Positions 1-13,691 of a DNA stretch of 64,000 nucleotides are shown here, in pieces. The first letter of the stretch is position 1. The number at the start of each line of letters is the position of its first letter. The notes below the pieces were generated by a model that ran no database searches, was not told the DNA's origin, and saw only the letters and a list, made by a program, of their open reading frames with translations. Position numbers and translations under genes: made by a program. Source of the stretch: Monosporascus cannonballus (lineage: Eukaryota; Ascomycota; Sordariomycetes; Xylariales); NCBI GenBank assembly GCA_004154925.1, contig QJNS01000094.1, positions 209,071 to 273,070 on the forward strand, read 5' to 3'.

Positions 1-2639
1 GTGAAAGTTTATATAAATTATTAAAATCTTATCCGATTTATTACGACTAAGAAGCTTATTGGACGATGATTTTATTATGCGAAAAAATTGGCGAATTTCG
101 ATTTCGTTATTATTTATAAGAAGGGCTTAAAAATGGCAAAGCAGATGCTCTAAGTAAGTAACCAAATTTCGAAAAGAAATTGGTTAAAGTTAGCTATATG
201 ATTTTCGATATTACTATAAAAAGAATTTACGCCCGCGACAGATTACGATAATTTGGGTAATACATTTTGATATATATTAAAAAAATCTAATAATATAATA
301 ATAATCTCCTAGAAAACTAAAAAAATAAATAAGATATAAGTTTTAGAAAAATACTAAAACGATTTAGTACGAAAAATATACGAATATTAGCTATACGAAT
401 ATCCAAGGATTTACAAAACTCTAAAACGGTTTCGACGCATATATTCCTTTCTTAAAATGAAATTATCGGTACAGAAAATCATACGGCAATATGATATTTG
501 CGCCAGAACGAAAACATGACGATATAAGTTATACGGAGAATTATAACTATTAACAGTCGCAAAATGAGCATAATATTTAATTATATTTAATTTTATTATT
601 ACATTTCCTGTATTAAAAGATTTAATTATAGAAATATATTACGATAATATTTTTGTAATTATTAGTCGACTTACAAAACCTTTTTATTTTTTATCATATT
701 GCAAAAACGTAAATACCGAATAAATAGTACACATTTTTTTAAACATATTTTTAATATATACGGATTATTAATAAAAACTATTTTAAATAAAAAATCAATA
801 TTTATATTTAAGTTTTAACACACCTTTACGGTATAAATCGGTTAAAATGATAAATTATTGAACATACTTATACCCTAAATAAAAAATAAATAAAACGAAT
901 AAATTAAAATTTAAAGACTTATTTATAATATTATGTTAATTATAAACAAAATAAGTAAATTAAAAGAATTACTTCTACTTTGTTAACCTATATTACCAGC
1001 TATTACGAAAATATCAAAATAATATTTATAAACGTAAATTTAAATTTTATTTTAAAAATATATAAAAAAATATGCGATAATAGTTTAATTAATATTAAAA
1101 TAATCCTTACGTCGAAACAATTATAACGGCTATATTAAAAAATAAAAATAGAACTAAAATTCGTACGAAATTAAATAAGTAAATATTATAATTAAAAAAA
1201 GTTAAAAAAATTAGTTATCTAAAAAAAGAAGTAATTTTCTTTATTACAAAAAATATTTAAATAAAACGACTTAACAAAAAACACGATTGCAAATATATCG
1301 GTCTATATAAAATTGCCAAAAAAAATCTTAAAAAATAATTATTAATTAAAGGTTTTATTAAAAATTAAATTCTATTTAATTTTATATGTTGTTTTATTCG
1401 AATTAATAATAAATATAATTAAAATACATATAGTATAAAACGATATAAAAATGAAAAACAAATAAATATACGAAATAAAAAAGATTTTCGACATACGAAA
1501 ACAAGACGGATTTACCCAGTGTTTAATTAAGTAAAAAAAGCACCCGGATTCCGAAAACACTTGAAAACCCGCCAAAATTCTTATTAACGCCTAGCGCCTA
1601 TTAAAGAACTTTTATTAATAACGACGGGCGCGTTCTAGTTAATAGCCGACTAATTAATAACAGCGATATCGGGCCAGTTAGCCGCGGCCTGCGTTAACAT
1701 AATCACTATAACGGCAGTCTTTAATTGTTATTATTTTTTTAAGCGTTCGATTTTTTTTATAACTTCCGTATCTTTAATGCCTTAACAAAGTATTTCAAAG
1801 CTACGACAACGGAATAGCCGCCTTTGTTTTTATAAATGGTTTAACTTATTGGCAGCCGTTTGCAATATTTTACGAACCTGCTTCTTTTTATGTTCTAAAT
1901 AATCTTTTTTATCTAAAAGTTTTTAATACTTAATTTTTAAAAGGCCGAAAATAATACAAGAATTATTATAATAAATATAAGGCGTATATTTTAAGAAATT
2001 TGAAAAAGTTTTGTATTTCGTATTTTTTTATAACGAAAATAAAAAAATATTTTAAAACTAAAACGTTTAATACGTTTTAAGAAAATAAAAACGTTAATAC
2101 GTTTATAAAAACGAGATTTTTTAACGCAATTCGATATAACGAATATAAAGAAGGAAAGGTTACGTACCGGCACTAATAACTAAATAATTTGATTTTTAGA
2201 GATAAAAATCTTGTAGAAAGGGAAATCGTATTATAACTTAACGGTTTTGGCTTTTTAACAAATGGTCGGGCCTACGAAAAAAACAAAACCCGATTTTTGT
2301 CCAGATGTTACGTAATTAGCTTAAAGGTTTTAAGGCGCCAAGTACCTTAAGCCTTTTAAGCTAATAAAAGAGCTTAGAAAGCTTAACGAGCTTAAGTGTT
2401 TAAGCCGTTTAAATATCTTAAGTTAGAACGAAAATATATATATTTATTATTTTCATAGTTTAAATAATACCAGTTTATAACACTTATTAATATTAATCGT
2501 TTGCAATACAATTTCTGTTCATTTAATATTAAGAAACGTAATTAAGTTATCTTATTGCTACAGAGTTCTACGATACTCCTGCTAATATAAACTCGTACGA
2601 CTAAGGTTTAATAGTTGGTTAAACCGCCAAGCCGTCACA
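1..2639 (+). mobile_element. Gypsy A1, 3' part (window-truncated, RIP-degraded)
   Basis: This is the 3' half of a Ty3/Gypsy LTR retrotransposon of the family called A here. It begins in the RNase H region and continues through an integrase core near 580-840, recognisable as degraded YDN-x-FVI followed by a TKP-x-YFL-like stretch. An antisense-ORF segment (about 1,600-2,180) and a polypurine tract lead to the 3' LTR. Every frame is broken by stops and the base composition is extremely AT-rich with few CpA/TpG, as expected after RIP. It aligns throughout with copies at 10,374-15,424, 30,464-43,695 and 46,556-52,654. The 5' LTR must lie about 4 kb to the left of the window, judging from the 6.9-kb length of copy A4. 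Confidence 0.85.
2229..2639 (+). repeat. 3' LTR of Gypsy A1
   Basis: 411-bp LTR, start TATTATAACTTAACGG (ancestral TG changed to TA) and end GCCGTCACA. It is preceded by a purine-rich tract ending in GGGAAATCG. It aligns with the LTRs at 15,030-15,424, 46,162-46,555 and 52,655-53,048. Gag sequence of another A-family copy (A2) starts directly after it, so A1 is nested in A2. Confidence 0.85.
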
Positions 2640-3446
2640 AAAAACGAAACCCAAAAATAATGCGAATTTACAACGATTACGAACAATTTAAATAAGCATT
2701 AACGAAAGCTTTTAAAATAATAAACGAAAAAACAAAAACCAAGATATATATCCAGTAATTACGATAAAAAGAAATCAATATCTAGTTACAGCAATACGTT
2801 ATTTTAATTAAGCTTTAAATTAAATTAAGAATAAAAAATAGTAATAGCAAAATTTTTCGACGGTTTAAAAAAGAAAATATAAAAGGAACTCTTTAAGCTT
2901 AATCGGTCTAATTATTTATTAAATTAGATTATTATGGCAGTTAAGATCGACGATCGACAATACGCCTGGCGTTCTAAGGGCACTAAAAGATAAAATAACA
3001 ATAAACCCCGATACGCGGTCAATACCAGCGCTCTTTAACGTACTAATACTTCTTATAGCACAAAACCAGCACTTATAGAACTAAGAACCACTTATAAAAA
3101 ACTGGAGCTAAACCAAATGCTATAATTGCAATAAAATAGAACATAAGGTAACATAATACAAGGCACCTAAAAAACCCCGTTAAAATAACTAAAAACTAAT
3201 ATTTAAAGAAGAATCCAGAAAAAATAAGAAAAAAGAAGACAAATCCATCAATATAATCTAGCCTAAGTATATACCAGGCCCTCTATAGCGAAAAATCCAG
3301 CAGGGAATGCAAAAAACTAGGAAGCTGGCTTAATAGATATCGCGAATATAACAAAAAGCATTATAAGAATAATTACGCAAATACCAGGATTGGATAGAAA
3401 AAATCTGTCCCGGAACCCCTAATCGATACGGCAAATGCATGCTATA
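2640..3446 (+). pseudogene. gag fragment of Gypsy A2 with decayed CCHC zinc knuckle
   Basis: Nucleocapsid-type gag remnant. The window 3,118-3,162 reads CYNC, then N-K-I-E-H, then a stop and Y where the last Cys should be. This is a CX2CX4HX4C knuckle with Gly-to-Glu and Cys-to-Tyr changes, both G-to-A. The equivalent knuckle in A4 (about 47,580) has lost three of its four ligands to Tyr. The fragment ends at the CTATA target site used by element C. Confidence 0.7.
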
Positions 3447-3634
3447 TATGATGGGGCTGTATGGAGCCCTATTATGGAGCACCGAACAAACGCCGGTACC
3501 AAACAGCACTAGCGCAACGCCTTATATACGAATATATACAACTGTATTTTCATCTTCCCTTTCTTTTCTTTTTAGCTAGAAAATAAATTTTTATTAGCAA
3601 CTAATTACAAACCGCTTAAGTAAAGCCTTTTACA
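3447..3634 (+). repeat. 5' LTR of element C
   Basis: 188 bp, TATGATGGGGCTG to CCTTTTACA, next to CTATA at 3,442-3,446. The first bases TA are read as RIP-mutated TG. Confidence 0.85.
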
Positions 3635-5789
3635 TATTTTCTAGCTTATCATTTAACAAAGTAAAAAACGTTCGAGATCAAATATCAGAATTTTCGAACC
3701 TTTTTTACGGGGCCTAGCAAAGGGCCCTTATCGACCCAGAATTAAAGAAGGTATTTAGCGTTATAACGGAAACCTTAATAAGCTCGATAACGGTTATAAA
3801 GCAGCACATAAGTTATTAACTCGAAAAAAGTAAGAAAAAAAATAACTTAGTTCCGTAAGCATATAAAAATGTAATATAAAACAAATAAAAAGCTAATATA
3901 AACGGCCAAATAGCTTAAAACCGGCTTAATTACCTAATAAAAACTTATTATTTAATTATAAATTCGGAATACGACAATTTTTACGAATACCGATTTTTTT
4001 TCGACTTAATAACGATCGAAAACGTAATTAAGTTATTCCGTAAAAACGATTTAAACAACCGAATTAATAGCAGAAGCTAAGCGGAAGCCGTTATTTTGGC
4101 CGAAAAAATTCAATAGGACAAAAAAGAAATTTCTCAGATAATATGTATCTATAATTTATAAATTTACAATAAACGTTATTTTCGCAAAAGGAATTCGTAC
4201 GTAATTTTATGCCATAAACGGAAAATTCGAAATTAATATATAATATACGGTTATTACTTATTATATTATTAAAGGCCTAAATAGTATTTATAATTCCGTT
4301 GGTTTTTTTTAAGTATTATACGAATAATATAATAATCGGCATAAGAAAAAAAGTAATCGAACGTTTTTAAAATTTAAAGCAAATTAATAACGCAAAGTTT
4401 TCGTTATTTTATCCTTTATTCGAAAAAACGTTAATAAACGTAAAAAGGATTACCTAATTAATAAAGGTAAAACTTATGTTTTCAAAAAGAATATTAAATA
4501 AAAAGTTTACCCAAATTTTAATTTTAATAAATCTTTTTGGAAAATTATAATATATATATAAATAAGGTACTAAAAATTGCCGCATATCTTAAAGGAATAA
4601 TACGGTAAAAAAATAATAAATAACTTTTTAATAATTTAATCGGACGGTAATAATTAAGCGGGAAATAACAGATAATAACATAAATATAACGAGTATTTCG
4701 GCAATAAGACGGCAAAAATAAAAACCTTGAATTTTATTTTTAACGCCAAAATAATATGCGTAATAAATATTTTAAAAGAAACGAAACGTTTGTAAAATAA
4801 AAGGTTTTTGTTTACGTTATAGGCATCTCAATTATAAGGCGAACCGTTATCCGTTTTTATTAATCAAAAAGCTATAAAGAAGAATTAATTTGTTAAAAAC
4901 GTACGAAAACGAAAGATTAAAATCCAAAAATAAAAAGAAAAAAAAGTAGTTTTTAAATATCGGCGTATTCGGAAACGAAAAATACCTTAAGCCGAAATAA
5001 AAATTACAAAATAAAATATAAATGGTATTTTATTTATTATCGATATATATATTAATTAAAAAAATTTATAAAACCTTTTGTTAATTAAGAATATAAACAT
5101 TTTGCCGCAATAAATAAAACGTTCGTAAAACGTTTACGGTTATTACATATTTTAATATAATTACGTAAATTAAAAAAGGTTCGAAAAAAGACCGATAACG
5201 TTAAGGAAAAATTAAGGAAATAATATATCTAAAAATAAATATCGACGGTTTTAAGGCCAGAATATTCGTATATATTATTAATAACTTTAATTACCTCTTA
5301 ATTTTGGAGAAATTTTAAATAAAGCGCTATAATGTCGTATACGTAATATAAAAGTATTTTTTTAACGATAAGTACAGTAAGTTATATAAAGGTTTACGAA
5401 AAAGGATATAAGACCTAAAAAAGTAACGTATAAATAATTCGTAAAACAAAAAGAATTTTAATTACCGTTTTCGGAGCGGAATTTCGGAAAATAAAAAAGA
5501 TTAAAGGGACTAAATAAGAAATTTAATTATTTTCAATTATTTTGGCCGATATTAATAAGGCGTTAACGTTTAAGAAAAAAATAGAGGTTAACTAAAAGCG
5601 TCCGTTTAGATTAAAAATATTTCGGAAGTTATTTGATAAAAAACTAGATAACGTTTTACCTTTATTCCGTTCCGGAATAGATTATATAATTTTATTACGC
5701 AAAAATGAAATAAGAAAAGAAATATTAGTATTATAAAGGCTTTTATATGGTATAATTAAGGGCAAATTATTAGCTTTAAGGAAAAGCCT

Positions 5790-6235
5790 AACGAAGTTTT
5801 TGGATAAAGGGTATATCCGCATAAATAATTTATTCGTAAAGGTTCCGGTTTTATTTATAAAGAAATCCGGAAAAGGGTTACGTTTTTGTTATAATTATTA
5901 GACGTTAAATGCAATAACCGAAAAAAACCATTATTTTTTATCCCTTATTTCGGAAATTTGAAGGTTATTTTTTTACGTTAAATAGTTTACGAAAGTGGAT
6001 GTCCGAATAACATTTTATAAGATTAGGATTAAGGAGAAAAACGAATAAAAAACGGTATTCCGAACGCGTTTCGGCTTATACGAATAATTAATAATATCGT
6101 TCGATTTATGCGAGGTTTTTATAATTTTCCAATAATATGTTAACGAGGTTTTAAAGGAGTATTTCGACATTTTCTGCTTAATGTACATGGACAATATCCT
6201 TATTGTTTTCCGGATTTAAAAAGGATTATATGTAA
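5790..6235 (+). pseudogene. Reverse transcriptase remnant of element C
   Basis: Translation of this stretch gives a clear Gypsy RT order despite stops: GYIRINN, then PVLFIKKSGKGLRFCYNY, TLNAITEKNHYF, FTKVDV, then FRTRFGLYE, and the catalytic box as YMDNILI (second Asp changed to Asn by G-to-A). The in-frame stops sit where Trp or Gln is expected, consistent with RIP (TGG or CAG to a stop). Confidence 0.85.
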
Positions 6236-8463
6236 AAGGTAAAAAAGGTTTTAAGCCGTTTAGGGAAAACGGGTTTAAGTCTAGATATTTCTAAGTGCGA
6301 ATTTGCCGTAAAAACGATAAAATATCTTGGATTTATTATAAATACCGTGAAAAAGATATAAATAGACCTTAAGAAATTACGTATAATTAAAAAGTAAAAA
6401 GTTTTTAAAATGTTTAAAAAAGTCCGAAACTTTTTAAAGTTCGTAAATTTTTACCGCGACTTTATAGCTTATTATGCGGATATATCGATACCGTTAATAA
6501 TTTTAATCCGGAAGAAAAATTTATTCCGTTAAAGAAAAAAAGAAAAAATAACGTTCGAAGATTTGAAAAACGCCTTTATAATGGAACCGATTTTAACGTA
6601 ATAAAACATCGAAAAACCTACGATATTAAAAATAAATTATTTAATTTAAGTTAATAAATTAAAAATATTACGTTGAATTATCTATTATTTTAAAAAGTTA
6701 AATTCTGCTAAAAGTAATTACAAAATATATAATAAAAATTGTTTAACAGTAATATATTATTTAAAAGCGTAAGATATAAGCTAAAAAACGTAATAAGCTT
6801 ATTTAAAATTATTATTAATTATAAGAATTTAAAATATTTTATAATTATTAAAAAAAATAAAATAAACGTTAAATAAGATAATTAAAGAATTTATCTCGTT
6901 TTAATTTTTATTTCGAATTCCATACCGGTTATTTAAATATTAAGGCCGATATATTTTTATATAAAAAATAAAATATGTTTATAGAAAAAAGTAATAGCCG
7001 GAAAACTGTACGAAACTTTTAATAAATAAAGGATAAATAATTATTTATATTATTTACGAGATATTAAAAATGCATTAAAAATTTAATAACGGTTAATAAT
7101 AATAAAATTAAAAGCGACGGGTTATTTCGAAAAACGTAAATATTTTAATATTACGAAAATTTCTAAAAGCTTTAGAACGTAACGTTAAAGCATAATAAAA
7201 GTTACGATTATATTATTAAGGCCATTATAAAAAGAGAACGGAATTTTTTGGCGACATTAAAATTATTAATATTAATCGTTAAATGCATTTTAGGCGTTAA
7301 GAATTTTCTTTAATTTCGGAAACGTTTTTAAATTTTAAATTAAAAGCCGTTTAAAACAGTCTTATTACAAAATATTTATAATTTTTATATAATAAACAAC
7401 CTAAGCAAAAAAGTTACGATAACGATATTTTTAAAACCTTTTTTTAGCCGGATATATATCATATAATAAGGTAATTTTATAGGAATTATAACGTATGCGG
7501 TTATAAAAACGTATAAAGAAATAGGAAAAAAAGGTAATTAAAATTATTCCCGGTTTTCGAACAAGTTTATAATAAGTTATTAATCGATTTTATAATTAAT
7601 TCAGTAATTAATTTTAAATATAAATTACATTTTTTTAATAATTATAATAAATCGATTATTTAAAAAAATTACTTTTAAAACTAATAAGTATAATAAATAA
7701 AAAAGATTTATACGGAAATATTTATAAAAATATATTAAACTTTTTAAGGTTTTTAAAAGTTATTATAAATAATAAAGGAATTAAGTAGGTAAGGAAATTC
7801 TGGACCAGATTTTATTAATTAATAAGGATAAAATAACGTTTTGTTTATCGTATATTACCTAGAAATCGATAATATTACAAAAGAAATTAATTAAAAGTTA
7901 TTGATTTATTTACGAATTTTTGTAACGTATTTATAATAAGAATAAATTAAATTCTTTCTGGAAATAATATTTATAATTAATAATCGAAATACGATTTCCG
8001 TAAAATTAAATCCTTTTTTCTTATTTTACAGATATTACGTTAAGCCGATTCATCAAATAAAAAATAGTTTGGTAATTAAGAAAATTTCGTTAAAAAATTA
8101 CGAAAAAATACGGAATTTATTTAAATTGCAATAGCGGCGGCCTAGCAAACCTAAGAGGAAATAACGAATAAACGTTATTTTTTTGCCGAAAAATACGAAA
8201 TTAACGATAAAATCTGGTTATTTTTGGCTATTAAAAAATTAAGCTAATTTTAAGTTATATATTAAATAATTAAATGATTTATTTTTACGTTATTAATTCA
8301 AATATATTTAAAAAAATTCATAATTATTTTTACGTTATTAATTCAAATATATTTAAAAAAATTCATAATTATTTTTATATTAATTTATTAAAATATATAT
8401 ATCATAATCCTATATTATTTTAAATTAATACAAATATATTACCTTTTTATATTATGTTTAAAG

Positions 8464-8690
8464 GAAATAACGAACCGGAATTTAAATTTAAAAGTATTTT
8501 TTAAATCCAAATGAAAAAGGTAAAAAAAGATTTTATATACCAAGTCCAGGTAAAGTGATTAAATTATATAAAACCAATTTAAAAACCGTTCGAAAAATTC
8601 GTTAATACGGCGGCTTTATAACAATTCGAAAAAAAATACGGTAATATAGCCATTAATAACGGATCCTAAATTTAACGTATTATCCGAAAG
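8464..8690 (+). pseudogene. Chromodomain remnant of element C
   Basis: The reading shows PEF, then a YQVQVK-stop-L-x-YIKP-stop-KPFEKFVNTAAL pattern. This matches the chromodomain consensus in which a YLVKW motif is followed by P-T-W-E-P, then N-A and a terminal L-x-x-F. The two in-frame stops fall on the conserved Trp codons. The domain normally targets integration to modified histones. It is at the C-terminal side of integrase, as in chromoviruses. Confidence 0.7.
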
Positions 8691-10179
8691 CGGATGAGTA
8701 AAAATCTAGCTTAAAAATATCGGCCGGACGGTATATAAACGGTATAGGAAATTTGGGGAAACCGTTTAAAAATAATTTTAAGTAATTTGTAAATAAACGT
8801 TAAAATAACGTTTTTATTATTTACGAATAAAATATATTAAGAAAAAATTAAAAGTTATAAAAATAATACCTTAATTACGAAATTATTTAATTATTTTTAA
8901 AAATTTATAAATTTATCGATTTACCTTATAAATTTATAACATTAACGTTATACTGGAATTACGTACTTAAGGCGCGTAATTATTCGGCTTTATTTATATT
9001 AAATTCGGGTAAAACCGGGATTTTTTTAACTCCTTAAATTATAATTACGAAATTTTCGAAAACATTAATAATACGATTATTAACGATTATTAATTTAGTT
9101 TGTAACGTAAATTAATAAATAATACGAAAGAAATACGAGAATATCTTAAAAACAATTTATATAACGAAATTTATTATTTTTATATTTAATATATTTGTTT
9201 TATACGGGGCGGAAAAACCGGTAAAACTGGCAGCTTAATTTACGTATAAATAACGTATAAGCTAGAAATTAAAAACGTAAATTTATTTCGGAATAAACGA
9301 TATACGAAAATTCAAAATACGAACGTAAAGCCTCGGTATCCGTCTTTTTCTAGGTACGGATAGCCGTTAAACCAAGGTTAACGATAAAAAAGTAATATAG
9401 AAAATATATAAGAAAAATAAACTTATTAAAATCTTAATAATTATAATTAAAAATAATTTTGCAAAATACGTTAACCGTCTAACGAAATTTAGAAATATCC
9501 GTAAGTTATACGAAAATTACGTTAAAATATATAATAATAAAAATAAAAAAATATTTATTTCGAAAATTTTATAATTATAATTAATATAAGTTTAGTAACG
9601 AATCGCCTTTTTGCTTATAATAATAAATACTTTAGAAATAACAAATAAATAACGTATAAATAAATTCCATATTTTATTAATTTAAATATAATACGCTTAG
9701 GTTTTCGGCAAAACAAATTATATAGGTAAAATAAGGTATATTACGAATACGGGTAAGATATTTTTCCAAAGTGACGTAAATACGTAACGTACGAAAGATT
9801 TTGGCGGATTCCGACTTATTAAAAGGGCCCGAAAATATAAAAACGTCCTTTTTACGGAGCATTTTTGTGGTGTTATAACGTATTAATTAGTTTTTAAGCT
9901 ATTACGAAATAACGTATAAAAACATTATAATAAGTATTAATAAAAATTAATTTACCGAATTAAATTATTATTATAAAAAAAGTTAACATAAATAGAAATA
10001 TAAACGCGTTTTTATATATAAACCTATTTAACTCATAATTAACTTATAATTCGTTATTTAAGTTAAACCTAGTTCGAAAATGAACAAATTTTCGAATTTC
10101 GGACTAATTAGAAATTAAAAATTAACGCGATTATTAATTTTGTAATAAGCTAACCCTTTTTGAAAAAGGTAGGAGGTAA

Positions 10180-10368
10180 TATGATAAGGCTGTATAGAGC
10201 CCTATTATGAAGTACCGGATAAACGCCGGTACCAAGCAGCATTAACGCAACGCCTTATATACGAACACATATAACTGTATTTTTATCTTCCCTTTTTTTT
10301 TCTCTTTAGCTAGAAAATAAACTCTCATTGGCAACTGATTGCAGACAGCTTAGGTAAAGCCTTTTACA
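10180..10368 (+). repeat. 3' LTR of element C
   Basis: 189 bp, TATGATAAGGCTG to CCTTTTACA, followed by CTATA. It is preceded by the polypurine tract GAAAAAGGTAGGAGGTAA, which sets the plus orientation. Differences from the 5' LTR are mostly C/T and G/A. Confidence 0.85.
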
Positions 10369-13300
10369 CTATACATTATTAACGACGAAAATATCCCGAT
10401 TACGAAAAATGAAAATAGCATATTTATGAACAGATTTTCCGCATATATTATAAAAAATTCTATTTTTCTAACCGTATCGGAAATAATAAAAACAATGATT
10501 AATAATATCAATATTTTCGATCTATAACCCTAAAAAATATTTAATAACTGGCCGCAACAAAAGGCTGGCCCGAAAAAAAATAATGTCCGCAAAAAAACCG
10601 TTTTTATTATTTTTAATAATATAACCATTAAACAAAAACAAAGTTAATCTAATATATAATAAAAAGTTTTACCAGAAAATTATTACAAATTTTTAGTTTT
10701 AATTAATATTTACTATAAACACTTACAAAAAAAGGTTATTAAAAATACGATAATTTATAAATCAACTTTAAACTAATAAATAAAACGATATATAATAAAA
10801 TATAATTGCAAATATAAAAAAATTGTTTATTCGATAAAAAAAGAATATAACAAAATTAAAAATAATTAATATAATTCAATAAAAATAATATACCGATAAT
10901 ACGGACAAATATAACAGCTTAATATGCTAAATACCGAAATATAAATAAAGTTCGACAAATTCGAAAAGAAATAAAAAAATGGTTACTTATAAAAAAGCCG
11001 CAGAATAACAAAACTCAAAAATATTAAAGTGAATTCCTAAAAAAGGCTTTAAACGCGATAATAAAAGCCGTTAATAACCTTATTATCTTGAATATACGAA
11101 CCGAAACGTACTAATATACCGCAATAATAAACTACGAAACCCTAGGCGGGAATTATATGATACCAGATATGGTAAATAAGTTCAAACTGCTATAAAAATA
11201 TAAGTTAAAACGTTATATAATAACGAATACCGAAAATTAGGAATTCGTTTATAATAACGAGAAAATCATATGCGAAATTAATTATTTCGAAGCTTTTATC
11301 CAAAGACGATATCAAACAGTTAATTTCGACATTGTTCTACTTAAGAACTACGATATGATCTTAGGATTATCATAGATACGCCAGTATGGAATCTTGATTA
11401 ATGAAAAAACTGGCTAGGTAAAATTGACTTTATACCCCATCAGCAGACAAAAAAAATTAAAATCTTAACACTCGATCGAATATGGCGACAAATACAAGTA
11501 TAAGAACATAACAAAATCTGTATTACCCAAAAGGATAAAATATATAAAAAGAAATAAGCATTAAAAAAATACAACGCATTATTATTACTATTAAACGAAA
11601 CTAAAATAACTAAATAACGATCTGAAATAACAGTTTCAAAAGTTAGAAAATCTAATTAATATATAATTATAATACTATAAATACGAACAGCTTTTTAAAA
11701 AAATAACTCGATACGAAATTACCGGAACATAGTAAATAAAATCATAAAATAATTTTTAAAAAACATTCTTAACGAAGTTTTACTTTATTTATAACCTTAA
11801 CGGAAACGAATTACGTACTTTCAAAAATTACATGGAAAATCGGTTATAAAAAAAATAAATTCAACTTTCGAAATTACTAGCAGGATATCTTATATTTTTC
11901 GTACCAAAAAAAAACGAAAAATTACGATTTGAAATTAATTATTAATAACTAAACGATATCATTATTAAGGATTGAATATTATTATCCTTCATTAGAAAAA
12001 TAAAAAACCCATTCTACGGAGCCAAATACTTTACGGTATTCGATTTTAAAAATATAACCTTATTAGAATTAAAAAAAGATACGAATAAAAAATAACCTTT
12101 AGAATGAAATACGGATTATTTAAGTACTTAATTATACTAATACGACTTACGAACGTACCGATAGCTTTTTAACGGATAATTAATTATATATTACGAAAAT
12201 ATCTTAATACTTTTGTTATATATTACCTCGGCGACATTCTTATCTTTTTTAAAACGAAAAAAGCACATATAAGATATATTTATAAACTTTTTAAACTTTT
12301 AGGACCTAAAGCTATTTATTAACGCAGAAAGAAAGTTAGTTTTACATATAAAAAATAAAATATCTGGAATATATTATTATTTTAAAACACATTAGAATAA
12401 ACTCCAAGAAAATTGCTGTAGTTACAGAATAGCAAATGTTAACGATAGTTAAAAAGGTATAAGTATTCCTTGGATTCGCCAATTATTACAAAAGATTTAA
12501 TCGAAATTTTAATAAAATAATTATACCTTTAACGAACCTTATGAAAAAAAAGGTTTAAATAAACGCTAGAAATGGAAAACGTATTTTAAGATATTAGAGA
12601 TATAATTATTAATAAGCTAATATTAATTATATACGATTTAAACCGCTTTATTAAACTAAAAACTAATACTTTAAATTACGTATTAAACGTAATAATCGGA
12701 TAGCGAAATAATTAAAATAAATTGTACCTTATTATATTCTTTTTGTATAAGTTAAAAAAACCGAACTTAGTTACGATATTTTAAGTAAGGAATTTATGGC
12801 CATTATTATAATATTTCGAAAATTTAGATATTTTTTAAAGCGAAATTTGTACCAGACTAAGATTTATATAAATTATCAAAATTTTACCCGATTTATTACG
12901 ATTAGGAAATTTACAAAAAAATAATTTCGTTACGCGAAAAAATTGGCGAATTTCGATTGTGTTATTATTTACAGGAAAAACTTAAAGAATAATAAAGTAA
13001 ATACTTTAAGCAGGCAACCAGATCTCGAAAAAAATTGGTTAAAATTAATTATATATTTTTCGATATTACAATAAAAAATATTTACGGCTATAATAGATTA
13101 CGACAGTTCGGGTAATGCCTTTTAATATATACTAGAAAATCCAGCAGCATAACGACAGTTTTCTAAAAAAAAAAACAAAAAACGGACAAAATATAAGTTC
13201 TAGAAAAATACCAGAAAAGTCTAATACGAAAAATATACGAATATTAGTTTTACGGATATCCAGAAATCTACAAAATCTTAAAATAATTTGAACGTATATA

Positions 13301-13433
13301 TTCCTTTTTTAAAATAAAATTAACGATATAAAAAATCATACGATAATACGATATTTACGCTAAAACGAAAATTCGAAGATATAAGCTATACGAAAAATTA
13401 TAGTTATTATTAATCGTAAAACGACTATAGTAT

Positions 13434-13691
13434 TTGATTATATTCGATTTTATTACCAAATTTCCTATATCAAAAAATCCAGCTATAGGAATATATTACG
13501 ATAGCATTTTCGTAATCGTCGACCGATTTACGAAATTTTCTTATTTCCTACTATATTATAAGGATATAAACGTTAAGCAAATAACATATTTTTTAAAATA
13601 TATTTTTAATATATACGGATTACGTTTAGAAATTATTTCAAATAAAAGATCGATATTTGTATCTAAATTTTGGCAAAGCTTAATAATATAA
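13434..13691 (+). pseudogene. Integrase core fragment of Gypsy A2
   Basis: An 85-residue open stretch with the rve integrase core: DFITKFP, then YYDSIFVIVDRFTKFSYF, then a GLRLEIIS segment where LP-x-x-IISDRD is usual (the second catalytic Asp is now Asn), ending SKFWQSL. It is preceded by degraded RNase H and followed by stops, so it is a fragment and not a gene. The same segment is at 51,002-51,238 in A4. Confidence 0.85.

Larger units (their letters stand above)
3447..10368 (+). mobile_element. Gypsy element C, chromodomain type, 6.9 kb
   Basis: A complete-length but dead LTR retrotransposon of 6,922 bp inserted in gag of A2. It is flanked by the 5-bp target duplication CTATA (3,442-3,446 and 10,369-10,373). 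LTRs are 188 and 189 bp. The order is gag (about 3,650-4,900), RT (about 5,790-6,230, with a decayed YMDNILI catalytic box), RNase H (about 6,600-7,000), integrase (about 7,500-8,000) and a chromodomain-like module (about 8,470-8,690). A polypurine tract precedes the right LTR at about 10,161-10,179. This domain order is that of fungal chromoviruses. Multiple stops in all frames and transition-type LTR differences indicate RIP. About 1.4 kb between the chromodomain and the polypurine tract has no recognisable product. Confidence 0.88.
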
